DNA of 64,000 nucleotides from Bordetella parapertussis (GCA_945872285.1 CAMBZR010000006.1:1-64000); one strand, 5' to 3'. Positions 46,865 to 56,372 are shown, counted from the first letter of the stretch. Numbers and translations: made by a program. The notes: generated from the letters alone by a model not told the origin.

Positions 46865-47463
46865 GTCTTCGCTTGATCAAACATCAGTGCGTAGGCCAGG
46901 CTAGTTTTGAAGCGTTGCTGGTAATTTCCTTAGGGTTGAGTCTGCTTGTCAGCATTCAGGTAGTTGGAAACCTACGGTCGGTGACGCTTGATTTACTAGC
47001 CGAAAGTCGCTTTTTATCCTCTCTGCCGGAGGCAGAACTTCAAAAGCAGCAGCTAGCGACGCATACGTTAGCTGACGAAGCGCTTTACAGCACGCAGCAG
47101 CGAACGATCGAGCGTCAAGTGGGCTTTGATTCAAGCGGGGTGTTACGCGCCACCGCACACGCTAACCCTGCAGCGCCTCTGGTTTTTCAAGCACAGACAG
47201 ACCGCCTTCAGCAGCCACTTAAGCGTCATAGTTTTTTGGTGTCAGGCGCAGGGAACGCACACTCGACTCAAGAGGCGCAAAACACCATTGCTCAGTCAGA
47301 GTCGCTTTGGCAAAAGCCAGCGTTAGAGTCAAAAGCACTGATTGCTGCAAGTGCGCTTCGACTCACACCAATCGACCTTGCCTGGGGCCGTGCCAAGGTA
47401 ACAACCGACTGGCTCTTGCCGTGGGCCGCTGAAGTTCCAGAACGCGCCTTTGTCAAACCGTAA
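46861..47463 (+). CDS. TadE-like minor pseudopilin, 200 aa
   Basis: Leader MSLRLIKHQCVG then QASFEALLVISLGLSLL: a prepilin site with Gly12 and the Glu at +5. The periplasmic domain that follows has no motif I know. 4-bp ATGA overlap with the preceding gene. Confidence 0.7.
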   Translation: MSLRLIKHQCVGQASFEALLVISLGLSLLVSIQVVGNLRSVTLDLLAESRFLSSLPEAELQKQQLATHTLADEALYSTQQRTIERQVGFDSSGVLRATAHANPAAPLVFQAQTDRLQQPLKRHSFLVSGAGNAHSTQEAQNTIAQSESLWQKPALESKALIAASALRLTPIDLAWGRAKVTTDWLLPWAAEVPERAFVKP

Positions 47464-47479
47464 CCTGTGCAGACTCCTC

Positions 47480-48310
47480 ATGCCAAAGACGCTTAATTTT
47501 TTGATTTGCCTCGATGTTCAACGGCTGCCCGTCACGCGATGGCTGATTGCCGCGGCTCTTTGCACCACGCATACTTTGGCCTTTGGCCTTGACGCGTTAA
47601 AGAATAGGCAGCTGCCGCAAACGCTTGAGCGAACTGTTATCTTGCACCGCACGCAGTGGCAAGGCCTTGAACTTGACTTTGAGCGCGTGTTTAGTCAAAC
47701 CTCTCTTGAGATGATTCTTGAACAACTAGCAGCCGTTCTGCCGCCCCAAACACCTGTTTGGTTTGAGCACGGTGTGGCCCAGGCCAGTTGGACCACGTTT
47801 AAAAACGCTTCTGTTCAGGCCGCCGTCACTGGCGACTCTGCCTCTTCTGCGCCTGCCTCAAACCTGCGGGCAGGCAACATTTCTCACGCGCTCTATCTTT
47901 GGGCAAACGAAAGTGGGCAAACCGAAGGTTTGTTTTCAAGTCTTGGTTTTGGCGGTGCGACCGCGTTGGCTGCAACCGAAACGCGTGGTGAGCCTCGACC
48001 CGACTTAGGTCAGCGCAAGTCAGGGGTGCCGGCAACAAGTTCGGCGTGGTTACCTCCCGGATCGGTGCAACTGTTTGGTCTGCAAGATCGCGCTGCAGGA
48101 GGTTTAGCGTCGTTGCAAGCCTTTAACGTTCCGGCTAGTCGGACAGAGTTGTTGCGACAGCTCAGGGCGTACGCCCGCCAACACGGCTGGCGAGGGCAAG
48201 GAGAAGAGTTGATTTTTTTAAGAGGCTCTAAACGCCTGCAGTTTGAAATTGATGTCAGTCTGGGTCAAACGAACGCCGTGATTTATGAAACCGAACAGGA
48301 CTCACTTTGA
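47480..48310 (+). CDS. unrecognised exported protein of the Tad locus, 276 aa
   Basis: Signal peptide or anchor at residues ~18-37 (VTRWLIAAALCTTHTLAFG). Two parts can be seen: FSQTSLEMILEQLAAVLPPQT, and a C-terminal block SRTELLRQLRAYARQHGW then GEELIFLRGSKRLQFEIDV, with a low-complexity Ala/Ser/Gly region between. I recognise no family. It lies between the pseudopilin and rcpC, all overlapping or closely spaced, so it is probably a periplasmic assembly factor. Start ATG at 47480 was chosen; a TTG at 47450 overlaps the previous gene. Confidence 0.65.
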   Translation: MPKTLNFLICLDVQRLPVTRWLIAAALCTTHTLAFGLDALKNRQLPQTLERTVILHRTQWQGLELDFERVFSQTSLEMILEQLAAVLPPQTPVWFEHGVAQASWTTFKNASVQAAVTGDSASSAPASNLRAGNISHALYLWANESGQTEGLFSSLGFGGATALAATETRGEPRPDLGQRKSGVPATSSAWLPPGSVQLFGLQDRAAGGLASLQAFNVPASRTELLRQLRAYARQHGWRGQGEELIFLRGSKRLQFEIDVSLGQTNAVIYETEQDSL

Positions 48311-49182
48311 AACTGACGATGGCTCGACGCAATGTGGTGTTAATCGCGATCTCTGTCGCACTGGGCTGCGTGTCGGCCTGGGCGATCGAGAGGCATCTGT
48401 CAGAAAAGTCAAACGAACTAGAGTTGCGCACACGAACGGACAAGGTGGTTCGTGTCGTTGCAGCGCGAGACCTGCCACGCGGCACTCTGATCAATCTAGA
48501 AGATTTAGCGAAGAACGAGTTTCCGTCGAGTTGGGTGGGCTCAGACTCCATCGAATTGAGTGAGGCACACCTCGCGCAGGGCAAGCATTTAAGTGTCGAC
48601 TTAAAAGCGGGCCAATTATTGATGCAAATTCATTTGACCGAGCGTGTGCAGCCAGCGCTTGCCAGCCGCTTGAGTCCCGACAAACGAGCGGTCACGATTG
48701 CGGTCGATTTATTGAGTTCAATGTCGGGGCTGCTGCAGCCAGGCGATCGAGTCGATTTATTTGTTTCTTTTGAATATAAAGGACAACGTACAACGGCGGC
48801 CTTATTACAAAGTGTCGAGGTTTTAGCAACAGGCCAGCAAACGCGCTCAAGCAACGACACTGCGGCAAGTGCTGAGCCCCAATTCTCGACTGTCACGCTG
48901 GCGGTCTCGCATGCCGACGCGACAAAGCTGGTGGCGGCCAGACAAGGCGGCACGATCACCGCCGTGTTAAGTCACGAAACCGCTGAGCCGCTTCAAGCCA
49001 ATCGTGCAGTCTCGGCAGATCATTTACCAGGTCTGTTGGGCTTGGGGACCGAAAAGGGGCCAACGCCTGTCGAGGTGATCTATGGTGATCGGCTGGCCTC
49101 AGAGTTATCGCCAGCGGGGGTGCCAGACTGGGCGCAATGGGTCGGTGACAAAGGGCTGTTAGCACCGAGGGGTGACCAATGA
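48307..49182 (+). CDS. cpaB: Flp pilus assembly protein RcpC/CpaB
   Basis: 291 aa with an N-terminal membrane anchor (NVVLIAISVALGCVSAWAI) and an SAF domain: VRVVAARDLPRGTLINLEDL, then SVDLKAGQLLMQIHL. The later half has SGLLQPGDRVDLFVSFE, typical of RcpC/CpaB. Works with the secretin in the outer membrane. TTG at 48307 overlaps the previous stop (TTGA) and follows AGGA; an ATG 12 bases later is also possible. Confidence 0.88.
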   Translation: MKLTMARRNVVLIAISVALGCVSAWAIERHLSEKSNELELRTRTDKVVRVVAARDLPRGTLINLEDLAKNEFPSSWVGSDSIELSEAHLAQGKHLSVDLKAGQLLMQIHLTERVQPALASRLSPDKRAVTIAVDLLSSMSGLLQPGDRVDLFVSFEYKGQRTTAALLQSVEVLATGQQTRSSNDTAASAEPQFSTVTLAVSHADATKLVAARQGGTITAVLSHETAEPLQANRAVSADHLPGLLGLGTEKGPTPVEVIYGDRLASELSPAGVPDWAQWVGDKGLLAPRGDQ

Positions 49183-50597
49183 CAAGCACCCGCGATATGC
49201 CGGCGTTGTGGTCTTTTCGCGCGCGAAGCTGGCTGTTTGCCGTGAGCCTCTCGCTTTGTAGTGCAACGCTTTGTGCGAGTGAACCGCAGCGTTTGGATCT
49301 TGAAATGGGTGCCTCTAGCGTTCTAAAACTTAGGGGGGTCACCAGAATTGCTGTGGGGAACAGCCAAATTGTTCAGGCAACGGCGGTAAACCCACGCGAG
49401 GTATTAATTTTTGGAAAAGCGCGCGGAGCCACCACAGTTGATATCTGGGTCTCTGACCATAAGCGCGCGTCTTATCGCGTGTTTGTGGCACCCGAGGGCT
49501 TAGGCAGAGTGCAAGAAGAGATCACGCGGCTGCTAAAAAACATTCCGCAAGCCCGCAGCAGAATCGCGGGTGACAAACTCGTTATTGAGGGCGAGGATCT
49601 GACCGACGCAGACCAGGCGCGTATTGCAAATTTAGCCAAGCGCTATCCAGAGATTGTTGATTTCACGAGTCAGTTGGGTTGGGACAAAATGATTTTATTA
49701 GACGTGCAAGTGCTAGAGTTACCCAGCTCGCGTATGCAAGAGTTAGGTATTCGCTGGGATCCTTCGGCGCTAGGAGGCTTGAATGCAGGTCTGGCTTGGG
49801 AGGGCGGGTCGACCTCAGTGGCTCAGCGTCCGGGCGAAGCGGGGCTGGCAGTCCCCTTTCCCTTATCTCGGGCGGCAGGATATTTGGGCTTAAACACCTT
49901 GTTGTCGGCGCGGTTGGCGGCTCTGTCAAAAGCAGGTGAGGCCGTGGTTTTGGCGCAACCGCAGCTATTAGCGCGTAGCGGTTCAACTGCCAGTTTTTTA
50001 GCTGGCGGTGAAGTGCCCTATGCCTCGGTGGATAAAGACGGTAAATCGACCACGACCTTCAAAAAATACGGTGTCTCTTTAAATATCACCCCGCATGCCG
50101 ATCGTAACGCGGGGATTCGGTCACGTATCGAGATTGAAGTCAGTTCGGTCGACGCGTCCATCACTGTCCCGGGCGGGCCCGCCTTGAAAATCCGCAAAGC
50201 CTCCACCGAGTTCAATGTACGGTCGGGGCAAACTTTAGTGCTTGGCGGCTTTATCTCACGCGAACGCTCGCGCGACCGAGATGGCTTGCCCGGGGGGGGT
50301 GATATTCCGGTTCTTGGAGGGCTGTTTGGTGTCAAGCGCGAGCAAGAACGACACACCGAACTTGCGATTTTTGTCACCCCTGTGATTGTCGATCCGCAAC
50401 ATCCAGCGATGGCTGCTCGCGTGGCGAACGGGCAGGGGTTAGTGCAAAGCTCGTTTCCTGACGCGCCAAAGCTCAATACACCCATCACGACTGAGCAACA
50501 GTCGCAGCAGTGGGAACAACAACCCGAAGCAGGCGTTATGCAGACGAACCTCGGGTCGCAGTGGGAAGACGCAAGCGCGGCCACTGAAGCCCGCTAA
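49179..50597 (+). CDS. cpaC: Flp pilus secretin RcpA/CpaC, 472 aa
   Basis: Signal peptide to about residue 29, then the N-terminal pilus-secretin domain (LEMGASSVLKLRGVTRIAVG, IFGKARGATTVDIWV), a BON-like segment, and the secretin core with SARLAALSKAGEAVVLAQPQ, TFKKYGVSLNITP, LVLGGFISRE and IPVLGGLFGVKREQERHTEL. Forms the outer-membrane pore. The tail is Gln-rich. 4-bp overlap with rcpC. Confidence 0.93.
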   Translation: MTSTRDMPALWSFRARSWLFAVSLSLCSATLCASEPQRLDLEMGASSVLKLRGVTRIAVGNSQIVQATAVNPREVLIFGKARGATTVDIWVSDHKRASYRVFVAPEGLGRVQEEITRLLKNIPQARSRIAGDKLVIEGEDLTDADQARIANLAKRYPEIVDFTSQLGWDKMILLDVQVLELPSSRMQELGIRWDPSALGGLNAGLAWEGGSTSVAQRPGEAGLAVPFPLSRAAGYLGLNTLLSARLAALSKAGEAVVLAQPQLLARSGSTASFLAGGEVPYASVDKDGKSTTTFKKYGVSLNITPHADRNAGIRSRIEIEVSSVDASITVPGGPALKIRKASTEFNVRSGQTLVLGGFISRERSRDRDGLPGGGDIPVLGGLFGVKREQERHTELAIFVTPVIVDPQHPAMAARVANGQGLVQSSFPDAPKLNTPITTEQQSQQWEQQPEAGVMQTNLGSQWEDASAATEAR

Positions 50598-50646
50598 GTG
50601 CGACTGTCAATCAATAATTTGTCACTTGTCAGAGAAAGGATTTCAC

Positions 50647-52413
50647 TTGATTGAATTAGATCTATTTTTTGAAGATGGAACGCGCCGACGCGGTAAATTC
50701 GAAGTGCCGGTGGTAATGGGTCGCGCGTCTGATTGCGGGATTCAGGTCTCCCACTGGCGCATCGCTCGACAACACTTGCGCATCTCGCGCGCGGAAGATG
50801 GCTTTCATGTCGATGACTTAGGCTCGATCCTTGGTACCCGCATTAACGGCAACCGTATCACTCGATATGGCCCCCTTAAAAAATCGGATGAAATTATTGT
50901 CGGGCCGTGCCTGCTTCGTCTTGCGGCACCTCTCGTGCAAAAGGCCGCGTCGGTGGTTGTGTGCAACGAAGGCACGCCCCACGAACTCAATCGTTTGCGA
51001 CAGCAAAGCGAACAGTCCCAGCACGCCATCGTCAATCAAAACACAGGTCAAAATCACAAGTCTCAAGAGCGGTACGCTCAAGTTCAGCCTCGGCGCGATC
51101 ATCAAGTCAGTACCCAACACGATACGAACGGCGACACGAGTGGAGCCACCAACGATGAGTTACAACACGACACCGCACAACAAGACTTGCGCCAAGAGTT
51201 GCGTGCCGGTCTGATTCGGGCGTTTGATTTAAGGCGTAACGATGTCGCAACACTTTCTGAAAGCGCGTTAAAGGGGCAGGCGCAGGCATGTGTCTCTGAG
51301 CTTCTTGAAAAAAGCCACGCAGCGCTTAGCCAGTCTGAGCGACAACGGGTGCTTAAACTCGTTGTCGACGAGGCAATTGGGCTAGGCGTGCTTGAAGATA
51401 TCCTTGAGGACGGTACCGTGACCGAAGTCATGGTGAATCGGTTTGATGAGATTTATGTTGAGATTAACGGCACGTTACGCAAACACTCATTACAGTTTAG
51501 TGATGAGCAAGCGGTGCGTAGCGTGATCGAACGCATTGTGTACCCGCTGGGTCGCAGAATTGACGAGGCCTCGCCGATGGTGGACGCGCGCTTAGCCGAC
51601 GGCTCGCGACTGAACGCAGTTTTGCCTCCAATCTCTGTCAGGGGCGCAAGCCTGACCATCCGAAAATTTCCTAAAAAGCGTTTGCAAATGCAAGATCTTG
51701 TCGCACAGCAAACCTTGCCAGCTGCGCTGGCTGATTTTTTACGGTTATGCGTTGAGCGGCGCTTAAATATTCTGGTTTCTGGCGGAACGGGCTCAGGCAA
51801 AACGACTTTGCTTAATATTTTGGCCGGCTTTGTTGACCCTCTGCAAAGAATCGTCACAATTGAAGATTCGGCAGAGTTGTCGATCCAGCACCCGCACGTT
51901 GTCACGCTTGAAGCACGCACGGCAAATTCTGAGGGGCAGGGTGCCGTGACGATTCGCGACTTGGTTAAAAATGCGTTAAGAATGCGCCCTGATCGTATCG
52001 TGGTCGGAGAGGTCAGAAGCGTCGAGGCGCTTGATATGTTGGCTGCGATGAACACCGGCCACGATGGCTCGCTCACAACCTTACATGCCAACAGCCCGCG
52101 CGACGCGTTATCGCGTCTTGAAACCATGGTCTTGAGCGCGAATGTCGCGCTTTCTTTGCAAGCCATCCGAGAGCAAATCGGTTCGGCGCTTCAAATCGTG
52201 GTGCAGCAAACTAGATTGGCAAATGGACGTCGAGTCATCACGGGTCTAGCTGAGATCTCTGGGGTTGAATCTGGTGTCGTCCAAACGCAGCAACTGGTGC
52301 GCTTTGATGCCAAGAGCCAAAGCTTGGTTGGCATTGGCTTAAGGCCCGCTTTTTTTGAAAAATTAGAGCGGCCGCCAGAACGCTCAATGACGAACTGGTT
52401 TTTGCGGACATGA
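50647..52413 (+). CDS. tadA: FHA-TadA/CpaF fusion, Tad secretion ATPase, 588 aa
   Basis: TTG at 50647 is chosen since AGAAAGGA lies 6 bases before it; another TTG is 21 bases upstream. Residues 1-95 are an FHA phosphothreonine-binding domain: VVMGRASDCGIQVSHWRIAR with the Gly-Arg and Ser-x-x-H pattern, then DDLGSILGTRINGN. Residues ~100-190 are a polar Gln/His linker. From ~195 on it is a VirB11/CpaF ATPase with Walker A GGTGSGKTT at about 379, the Asp box TIEDSAELSIQHPHVVTLE, Walker B RMRPDRIVVGEVRS and the His box TGHDGSLTTLHANSP. It powers pilus assembly. The FHA domain is absent from textbook TadA and suggests control by a Ser/Thr kinase. Confidence 0.93.
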   Translation: MIELDLFFEDGTRRRGKFEVPVVMGRASDCGIQVSHWRIARQHLRISRAEDGFHVDDLGSILGTRINGNRITRYGPLKKSDEIIVGPCLLRLAAPLVQKAASVVVCNEGTPHELNRLRQQSEQSQHAIVNQNTGQNHKSQERYAQVQPRRDHQVSTQHDTNGDTSGATNDELQHDTAQQDLRQELRAGLIRAFDLRRNDVATLSESALKGQAQACVSELLEKSHAALSQSERQRVLKLVVDEAIGLGVLEDILEDGTVTEVMVNRFDEIYVEINGTLRKHSLQFSDEQAVRSVIERIVYPLGRRIDEASPMVDARLADGSRLNAVLPPISVRGASLTIRKFPKKRLQMQDLVAQQTLPAALADFLRLCVERRLNILVSGGTGSGKTTLLNILAGFVDPLQRIVTIEDSAELSIQHPHVVTLEARTANSEGQGAVTIRDLVKNALRMRPDRIVVGEVRSVEALDMLAAMNTGHDGSLTTLHANSPRDALSRLETMVLSANVALSLQAIREQIGSALQIVVQQTRLANGRRVITGLAEISGVESGVVQTQQLVRFDAKSQSLVGIGLRPAFFEKLERPPERSMTNWFLRT

Positions 52414-53255
52414 TCGTCTTAGGGCTATCCTGCGCCTGCCTGGCGGTTGCTTTAGCTGCCTGGATCAGTCAAAAGCTTTTTTATGAGGCCGCGCAACGCT
52501 ATCAGAGCAGCTTTACCGAGCAGGCGCGCACAGAACTCTCTGATCTCTTTGTTTTTGTTGATCTGACTCACTTGTGGCCTGCGCTGGTGTGCGGCGCGAT
52601 CGGCGTCACGTTATTTTGTTGGCTGTTGACGCAAAGCGTCGTTTTTGCCTTGACGCTTGGTGCCCTCAGTGTTTTCGTGCCGCGTGTTGCGCTGACAAGT
52701 GCGTTAAGGCGGCGACAAAAACGTTTTGATCTGCAGCTGCCCGAGTTGTTGTTAGCACTGTCGGGGTCGTTGCGCGCAGGGGCGAGCTTAGCAGTCTCGC
52801 TTAAAAGTATTGTGCAAGATGCAACGACGCCGCTGTCTCAAGAGTTTGGTCTGGTCTTGCGAGAGCAGCGAATGGGTTTGAGCCTTGCGCAAACTCTCGA
52901 AAATCTGTACGAACGGATGCCGTCTGAAAGCGTCGAACTGGTCACGACGATGCTCATTGTCGGGACGCACTCGGGCGGCTCGCTCGCCGAATGTCTTGAA
53001 CGTCTGTGCGGCAATTTGCGCGCGCGACAACATCTGGAAGGAAAAATCGAAGTCATGACCGCGCAAGGAAAAATGCAGGCCTGGGTGATGGGTGCGCTCC
53101 CGCTTGTGTTGCTGTTGGTCTTAAGTCAGATCGATCCCGTTTCGATTCACTTGCTGTTTACGACCCCGCAAGGGCAGGGGGTGCTGTTGACGGTATGCGT
53201 GCTTGAAACACTTGGTGTTCTTTGTCTGCGTCGTATTTTGGCCATCCATGTCTAA
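52410..53255 (+). CDS. tadB: Tad inner-membrane protein TadB
   Basis: 281 aa, with spans near residues 1-20, 55-95 and two at the C-terminus, and a T2SSF (GspF) domain: LPELLLALSGSLRAGASLAVS to SVELVTTMLIVGTHSGGSLAECL. Inner-membrane platform under the ATPase. Overlaps tadA by 4 bp and tadC by 8 bp. Confidence 0.9.
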   Translation: MIVLGLSCACLAVALAAWISQKLFYEAAQRYQSSFTEQARTELSDLFVFVDLTHLWPALVCGAIGVTLFCWLLTQSVVFALTLGALSVFVPRVALTSALRRRQKRFDLQLPELLLALSGSLRAGASLAVSLKSIVQDATTPLSQEFGLVLREQRMGLSLAQTLENLYERMPSESVELVTTMLIVGTHSGGSLAECLERLCGNLRARQHLEGKIEVMTAQGKMQAWVMGALPLVLLLVLSQIDPVSIHLLFTTPQGQGVLLTVCVLETLGVLCLRRILAIHV

Positions 53256-54165
53256 GCCATTGGTGGTGTTTGCATCGGTAGCAGGGGCTTGTGCAATCGC
53301 GGTTGCACTTTATCTCTTTGTTCGCTTGGTCGTCGAACACTTTGAGCAGTCACGACGCGAGGGCGTATCGCCAAGCTTGAAGTCTTGGTTGTCAATCGGT
53401 CTGCTGCAGCCCGTTCTTGCCCACCTAGGGCGCGTATTACACCCGTTGATCACCTGGAATCAGCGGCGCATTTTGTCAGGATTGCTTGAGCGAGCCGGTC
53501 TGCAGCACTTTGATTATGTGCAAGTCTTTGTGCTGCAGGCTTTGCTCTCGGTACTTGCTCTATGCGCTCTTTGCTTGCGCGTTACGCTTGGGTTAGCCGA
53601 AGATCTTTTTACGCGGTTTGAGCTGAGTGTTTGGGGAGTTGGTGGCGTGTGTGCCTTGGCTTCGTGTTGGTGGTTACCTATTTTTTGGCTCAAGCGCCTG
53701 TATTGCCAACGCTTGGCTTCAATCGAACGCTCGTTACCTTTTTTCTTGGATATGGTCGGCTTAGGTCTAGATGCAGGGCAAAATCTTCAGGCCGCGCTGC
53801 AAATGGCGAGCGAGCGTTTGCGACCCGGTGCGTTAAAAACTGAATGGCAGCATACGTTGACAGATATTCGCTCGGGCCTTGCGCGGGCGCAGGCCCTCAG
53901 GCAATTAAGCGCACGCATTGAGTTAACGGCCTTGCGCCAACTCTTAGCCGCGTTGATTCAAGGCGAGGCGTTAGGTCTGGGCATGGCGCACATCATTGAG
54001 GTCTATGGAGCGCAACAACGCGCGCAACGCCTGATGGCAGCAGAAAAACGGGCGCTTCAGGCGCCGGTCAAAATGCTTTTTCCGCTGGCGTTGTTTATTT
54101 TTCCGTGTACGTTCCTGATCTTAGGATTTCCGGTGGTGGTGCAGCTCTTTGGCCTACACGAATGA
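53248..54165 (+). CDS. tadC: Tad inner-membrane protein TadC
   Basis: 305 aa, paralogue of TadB. T2SSF domain: LPFFLDMVGLGLDAGQNLQAA to LRQLLAALIQGEALGLGMAHI, four spans in total, and the terminal FPLALFIFPCTFLILGFPVVVQL. The ATG at 53248 is inside the end of tadB; an upstream start at 53203 would add residues translated from tadB. The DUF192 gene begins within its stop codon. Confidence 0.9.
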   Translation: MSKPLVVFASVAGACAIAVALYLFVRLVVEHFEQSRREGVSPSLKSWLSIGLLQPVLAHLGRVLHPLITWNQRRILSGLLERAGLQHFDYVQVFVLQALLSVLALCALCLRVTLGLAEDLFTRFELSVWGVGGVCALASCWWLPIFWLKRLYCQRLASIERSLPFFLDMVGLGLDAGQNLQAALQMASERLRPGALKTEWQHTLTDIRSGLARAQALRQLSARIELTALRQLLAALIQGEALGLGMAHIIEVYGAQQRAQRLMAAEKRALQAPVKMLFPLALFIFPCTFLILGFPVVVQLFGLHE

Positions 54166-54557
54166 TTGAGCATAACCGCGACTTGCTTGAACTGACCTTG
54201 GCGCGTGGGTGGCTCGCCAGAGCCGTTGGTTGGCTGATTAAGCGCGAAATCCAGCCCTGCGAAGCCTTATGGTTAAAACCTTGTGCGGCGATTCACACCT
54301 TTGGCATGCGGTTCGCTTTGGGTGTATTTTTTTTGGATGCACAAGACCGCGTGATAAAAACTGTGCCCCGGCTTAAGCCTTTTAGCTTTGCGTTTTGTTT
54401 TCGTGCGACCTCTGTCATTGAAACCGCGGCCTTTCACCCGCAAGACGCGGCCGCTATGGTGCGACGTCTTGAGCAGGCACTTGTTCGTCGGCAGACGCCA
54501 GAAACACAGAGGCGTAGCTTGGATAAAAACTACAGTACAAGACGGCGCCGCCAATGA
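54162..54557 (+). CDS. DUF192 family protein, 131 aa, last gene of the Tad operon
   Basis: ATG overlaps the tadC stop (ATGA). The DUF192 pattern is clear: ARGWLARAVGWL for the start and CAAIHTFGMRFALGVFFLDAQDRVI for the core (usual form HTxxMxFxIDVxFLD). Unlike many members it has no signal peptide. Function of DUF192 is not known. The C-terminal tail (QTPETQRRSLDKNYSTRRRRQ region) lies within the opposite-strand gene for 104 bp and looks poorly conserved. Confidence 0.8.
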   Translation: MIEHNRDLLELTLARGWLARAVGWLIKREIQPCEALWLKPCAAIHTFGMRFALGVFFLDAQDRVIKTVPRLKPFSFAFCFRATSVIETAAFHPQDAAAMVRRLEQALVRRQTPETQRRSLDKNYSTRRRRQ

Positions 54558-55251
54558 TGTTGATGGGGACTTGGAGGGTGGCCGCGATCGAGCTCGATAA
54601 CCCGGCCCAAATCAGCACGCTCATGGCGCTGTCGATCGCGACAAAGACGCCTAGCCAGCTGGCACCGTAGATTAAAAATACCCACTTGTTGCGCCAGCAC
54701 GCAATGCCACTAAAAAATAAGGCCTGCAGTAAGCCGACCTTGTGCCAAGCCACAAGCACGGGTGCATACCAAAATAACGCAGCCATCAACATATAAAAAA
54801 TGGCAAAGATGATCATCGGCGTGCGCACTGCTTCAAGCAAGGGCATCAGGTTGTTTGAGCCTGTGAGATCCTTGAGCGCTTCGGTGACCTCGGCAGCAAA
54901 GGGCATAAAGGCTAAAAGTCCCAACAGCAGGCAAGTGACTAAATACAAGGCCCCCATTCCGAGCAGTCTTTTGAAAACGGTGGGCGGCTTGAGCGGCTCA
55001 AGCCAATGGCTGAGCAGGATTTTATGCCCCTGCGCGGCATGCCGACCCGCAGACAGGGTGACGACGGTTACCGCGGGCATCAGAATGACGAAGACGACCG
55101 GGCCAATGGGAGGCGTGATGCTTGCGATCATTAATAAAAGGCTAATGAACATTGCCCACGAGAAAAACGCCAGGGGTTGCGTGCGAAATAGCGCCCAGCC
55201 CTCGCAGACCCACCGCCAACCACTTAACGCATTGAGGGCAACAGCTTGCAT
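54454..55251 (-). CDS. BPSS1780-type integral membrane protein, 265 aa
   Basis: Six or so spans, beginning GWRWVCEGWALFRTQPLAFF, typical of the BPSS1780 family of Burkholderiales, with SITPPIGPVVFVILMPAV and a final AGLSSSIAATLQVPINIIGGA. Function unknown. The ATG at 55251 overlaps the thrB stop as TGATG. Its 3' end overlaps the DUF192 gene on the other strand for 104 bp. Confidence 0.8.
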   Translation of the reverse strand: MQAVALNALSGWRWVCEGWALFRTQPLAFFSWAMFISLLLMIASITPPIGPVVFVILMPAVTVVTLSAGRHAAQGHKILLSHWLEPLKPPTVFKRLLGMGALYLVTCLLLGLLAFMPFAAEVTEALKDLTGSNNLMPLLEAVRTPMIIFAIFYMLMAALFWYAPVLVAWHKVGLLQALFFSGIACWRNKWVFLIYGASWLGVFVAIDSAMSVLIWAGLSSSIAATLQVPINIIGGAVLYCSFYPSYASVFLASADEQVPAQDVAP

Positions 55252-56228
55252 CAATCTTCCTTTGGTAAATCGGGGATCAGACCGACGGTTCGTTGCTGGA
55301 GTACACGTTCAAAGTGGCTAGGGTCGTGCGGCTTAAGTGTTTGTGCCGCTCGGGGCAGGTAAAAATCATACAGACGTGAGATCCAGAAGCGCAAGGCGGC
55401 CGCTCGCAGCAACGTCGGCCATAGCAGTCGCTCAGCGGCGGTAAAGGGACGAAGACTTGCGTAGGCGGCTAACCAAGCCTGAACGTGTGCAGGCTTAAAA
55501 CTGCCGGTATCTAGGTGGATACACCAGTCGTTGACACTCACCGCCACATCAAACAGCCAGGTGTCGCAACCGGCAAAATAAAAATCGATGAACCCACCCA
55601 TTTTAGGTTGCTGGTGGGTACCTGCAAAAAGCACATTGTCTCTGAACAAATCGCAGTGCGAAGGGCCAAAGGGCAAGGTTTTGTATGGTTCTGTCAGGGC
55701 AACCGCACGCTGTTCGTCTAAGCTTTGGGTAAGGAGCGCGGCCAGGCTTGAGGGTAGGTAGGGTAAAACCACCGGCGCGGTTTGCTCCCACCAGGCAAGG
55801 CCTCGCAGATTGGGTTGGTTCAGGGCAAAGTTTTTTGTGGCAAGGTGTGTGCGGGCCAAGGTTTGTCCGGCCAGCGCACAGTGCTCGACCGTCGGTGCGG
55901 GCTCGTAAGCCCCCGCCAGTCGGCTAACAATCGCTGCCGGTTTGTCCGCCAATGTTGAAAGGCGCGAGCCGTCTAAACGAGTTTGTGGGTGGGGCACAGG
56001 CACGTCGCGTTGCGCAAGGTGGTGCATCAATTCGATATAAAAAGGTAGTTGCGCGGCAGTCAAGACTTCAAAAATCGTTAAGACATATTCGCCGCGTGTC
56101 GTCGTCAGAAAAAAATTGCTGTTTTCGATACCGGCCGCGATGTCTCGCAACGCAACAAAGTCCCCTAAGTCATAGCTTTTGAGCAGCGCACGCGCGCTAT
56201 CGTCACTGACAGAGGTAAAAACGGCCAT
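55251..56228 (-). CDS. thrB: homoserine kinase, APH-fold type
   Basis: Phosphorylates L-homoserine in threonine synthesis. 325 aa, kinase-like fold and not the GHMP type of enterics. Start region [16 protein letters not shown] and [21 protein letters not shown] are typical of the ThrB type II of beta-proteobacteria; the catalytic loop is [15 protein letters not shown] with Asp and Asn, followed by [18 protein letters not shown]. Divergent from dusA. Confidence 0.93.
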   Translation of the reverse strand: MAVFTSVSDDSARALLKSYDLGDFVALRDIAAGIENSNFFLTTTRGEYVLTIFEVLTAAQLPFYIELMHHLAQRDVPVPHPQTRLDGSRLSTLADKPAAIVSRLAGAYEPAPTVEHCALAGQTLARTHLATKNFALNQPNLRGLAWWEQTAPVVLPYLPSSLAALLTQSLDEQRAVALTEPYKTLPFGPSHCDLFRDNVLFAGTHQQPKMGGFIDFYFAGCDTWLFDVAVSVNDWCIHLDTGSFKPAHVQAWLAAYASLRPFTAAERLLWPTLLRAAALRFWISRLYDFYLPRAAQTLKPHDPSHFERVLQQRTVGLIPDLPKED

Positions 56229-56366
56229 AAAACATCACAAAAAGTTAAGTGGATACTCGACACGTGCCGCAGCAAGACAGCAAATACTGACATCTTTGCG
56301 AAGTTTAACAAGAAGTGCGAAAACACTCTTTGCTCCCCGCGTTGCGTGCTTAAGCGGCGGCAGGCG

Positions 56367-56372
56367 TAAAAT
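56367..56372 (+). promoter_or_regulatory. possible -10 box of dusA
   Basis: TAAAAT followed by TCGCG, 46 bases before the dusA ATG; a TTGCGT lies 19 bp upstream as a poor -35. Resembles the box upstream of purL. Confidence 0.3.
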
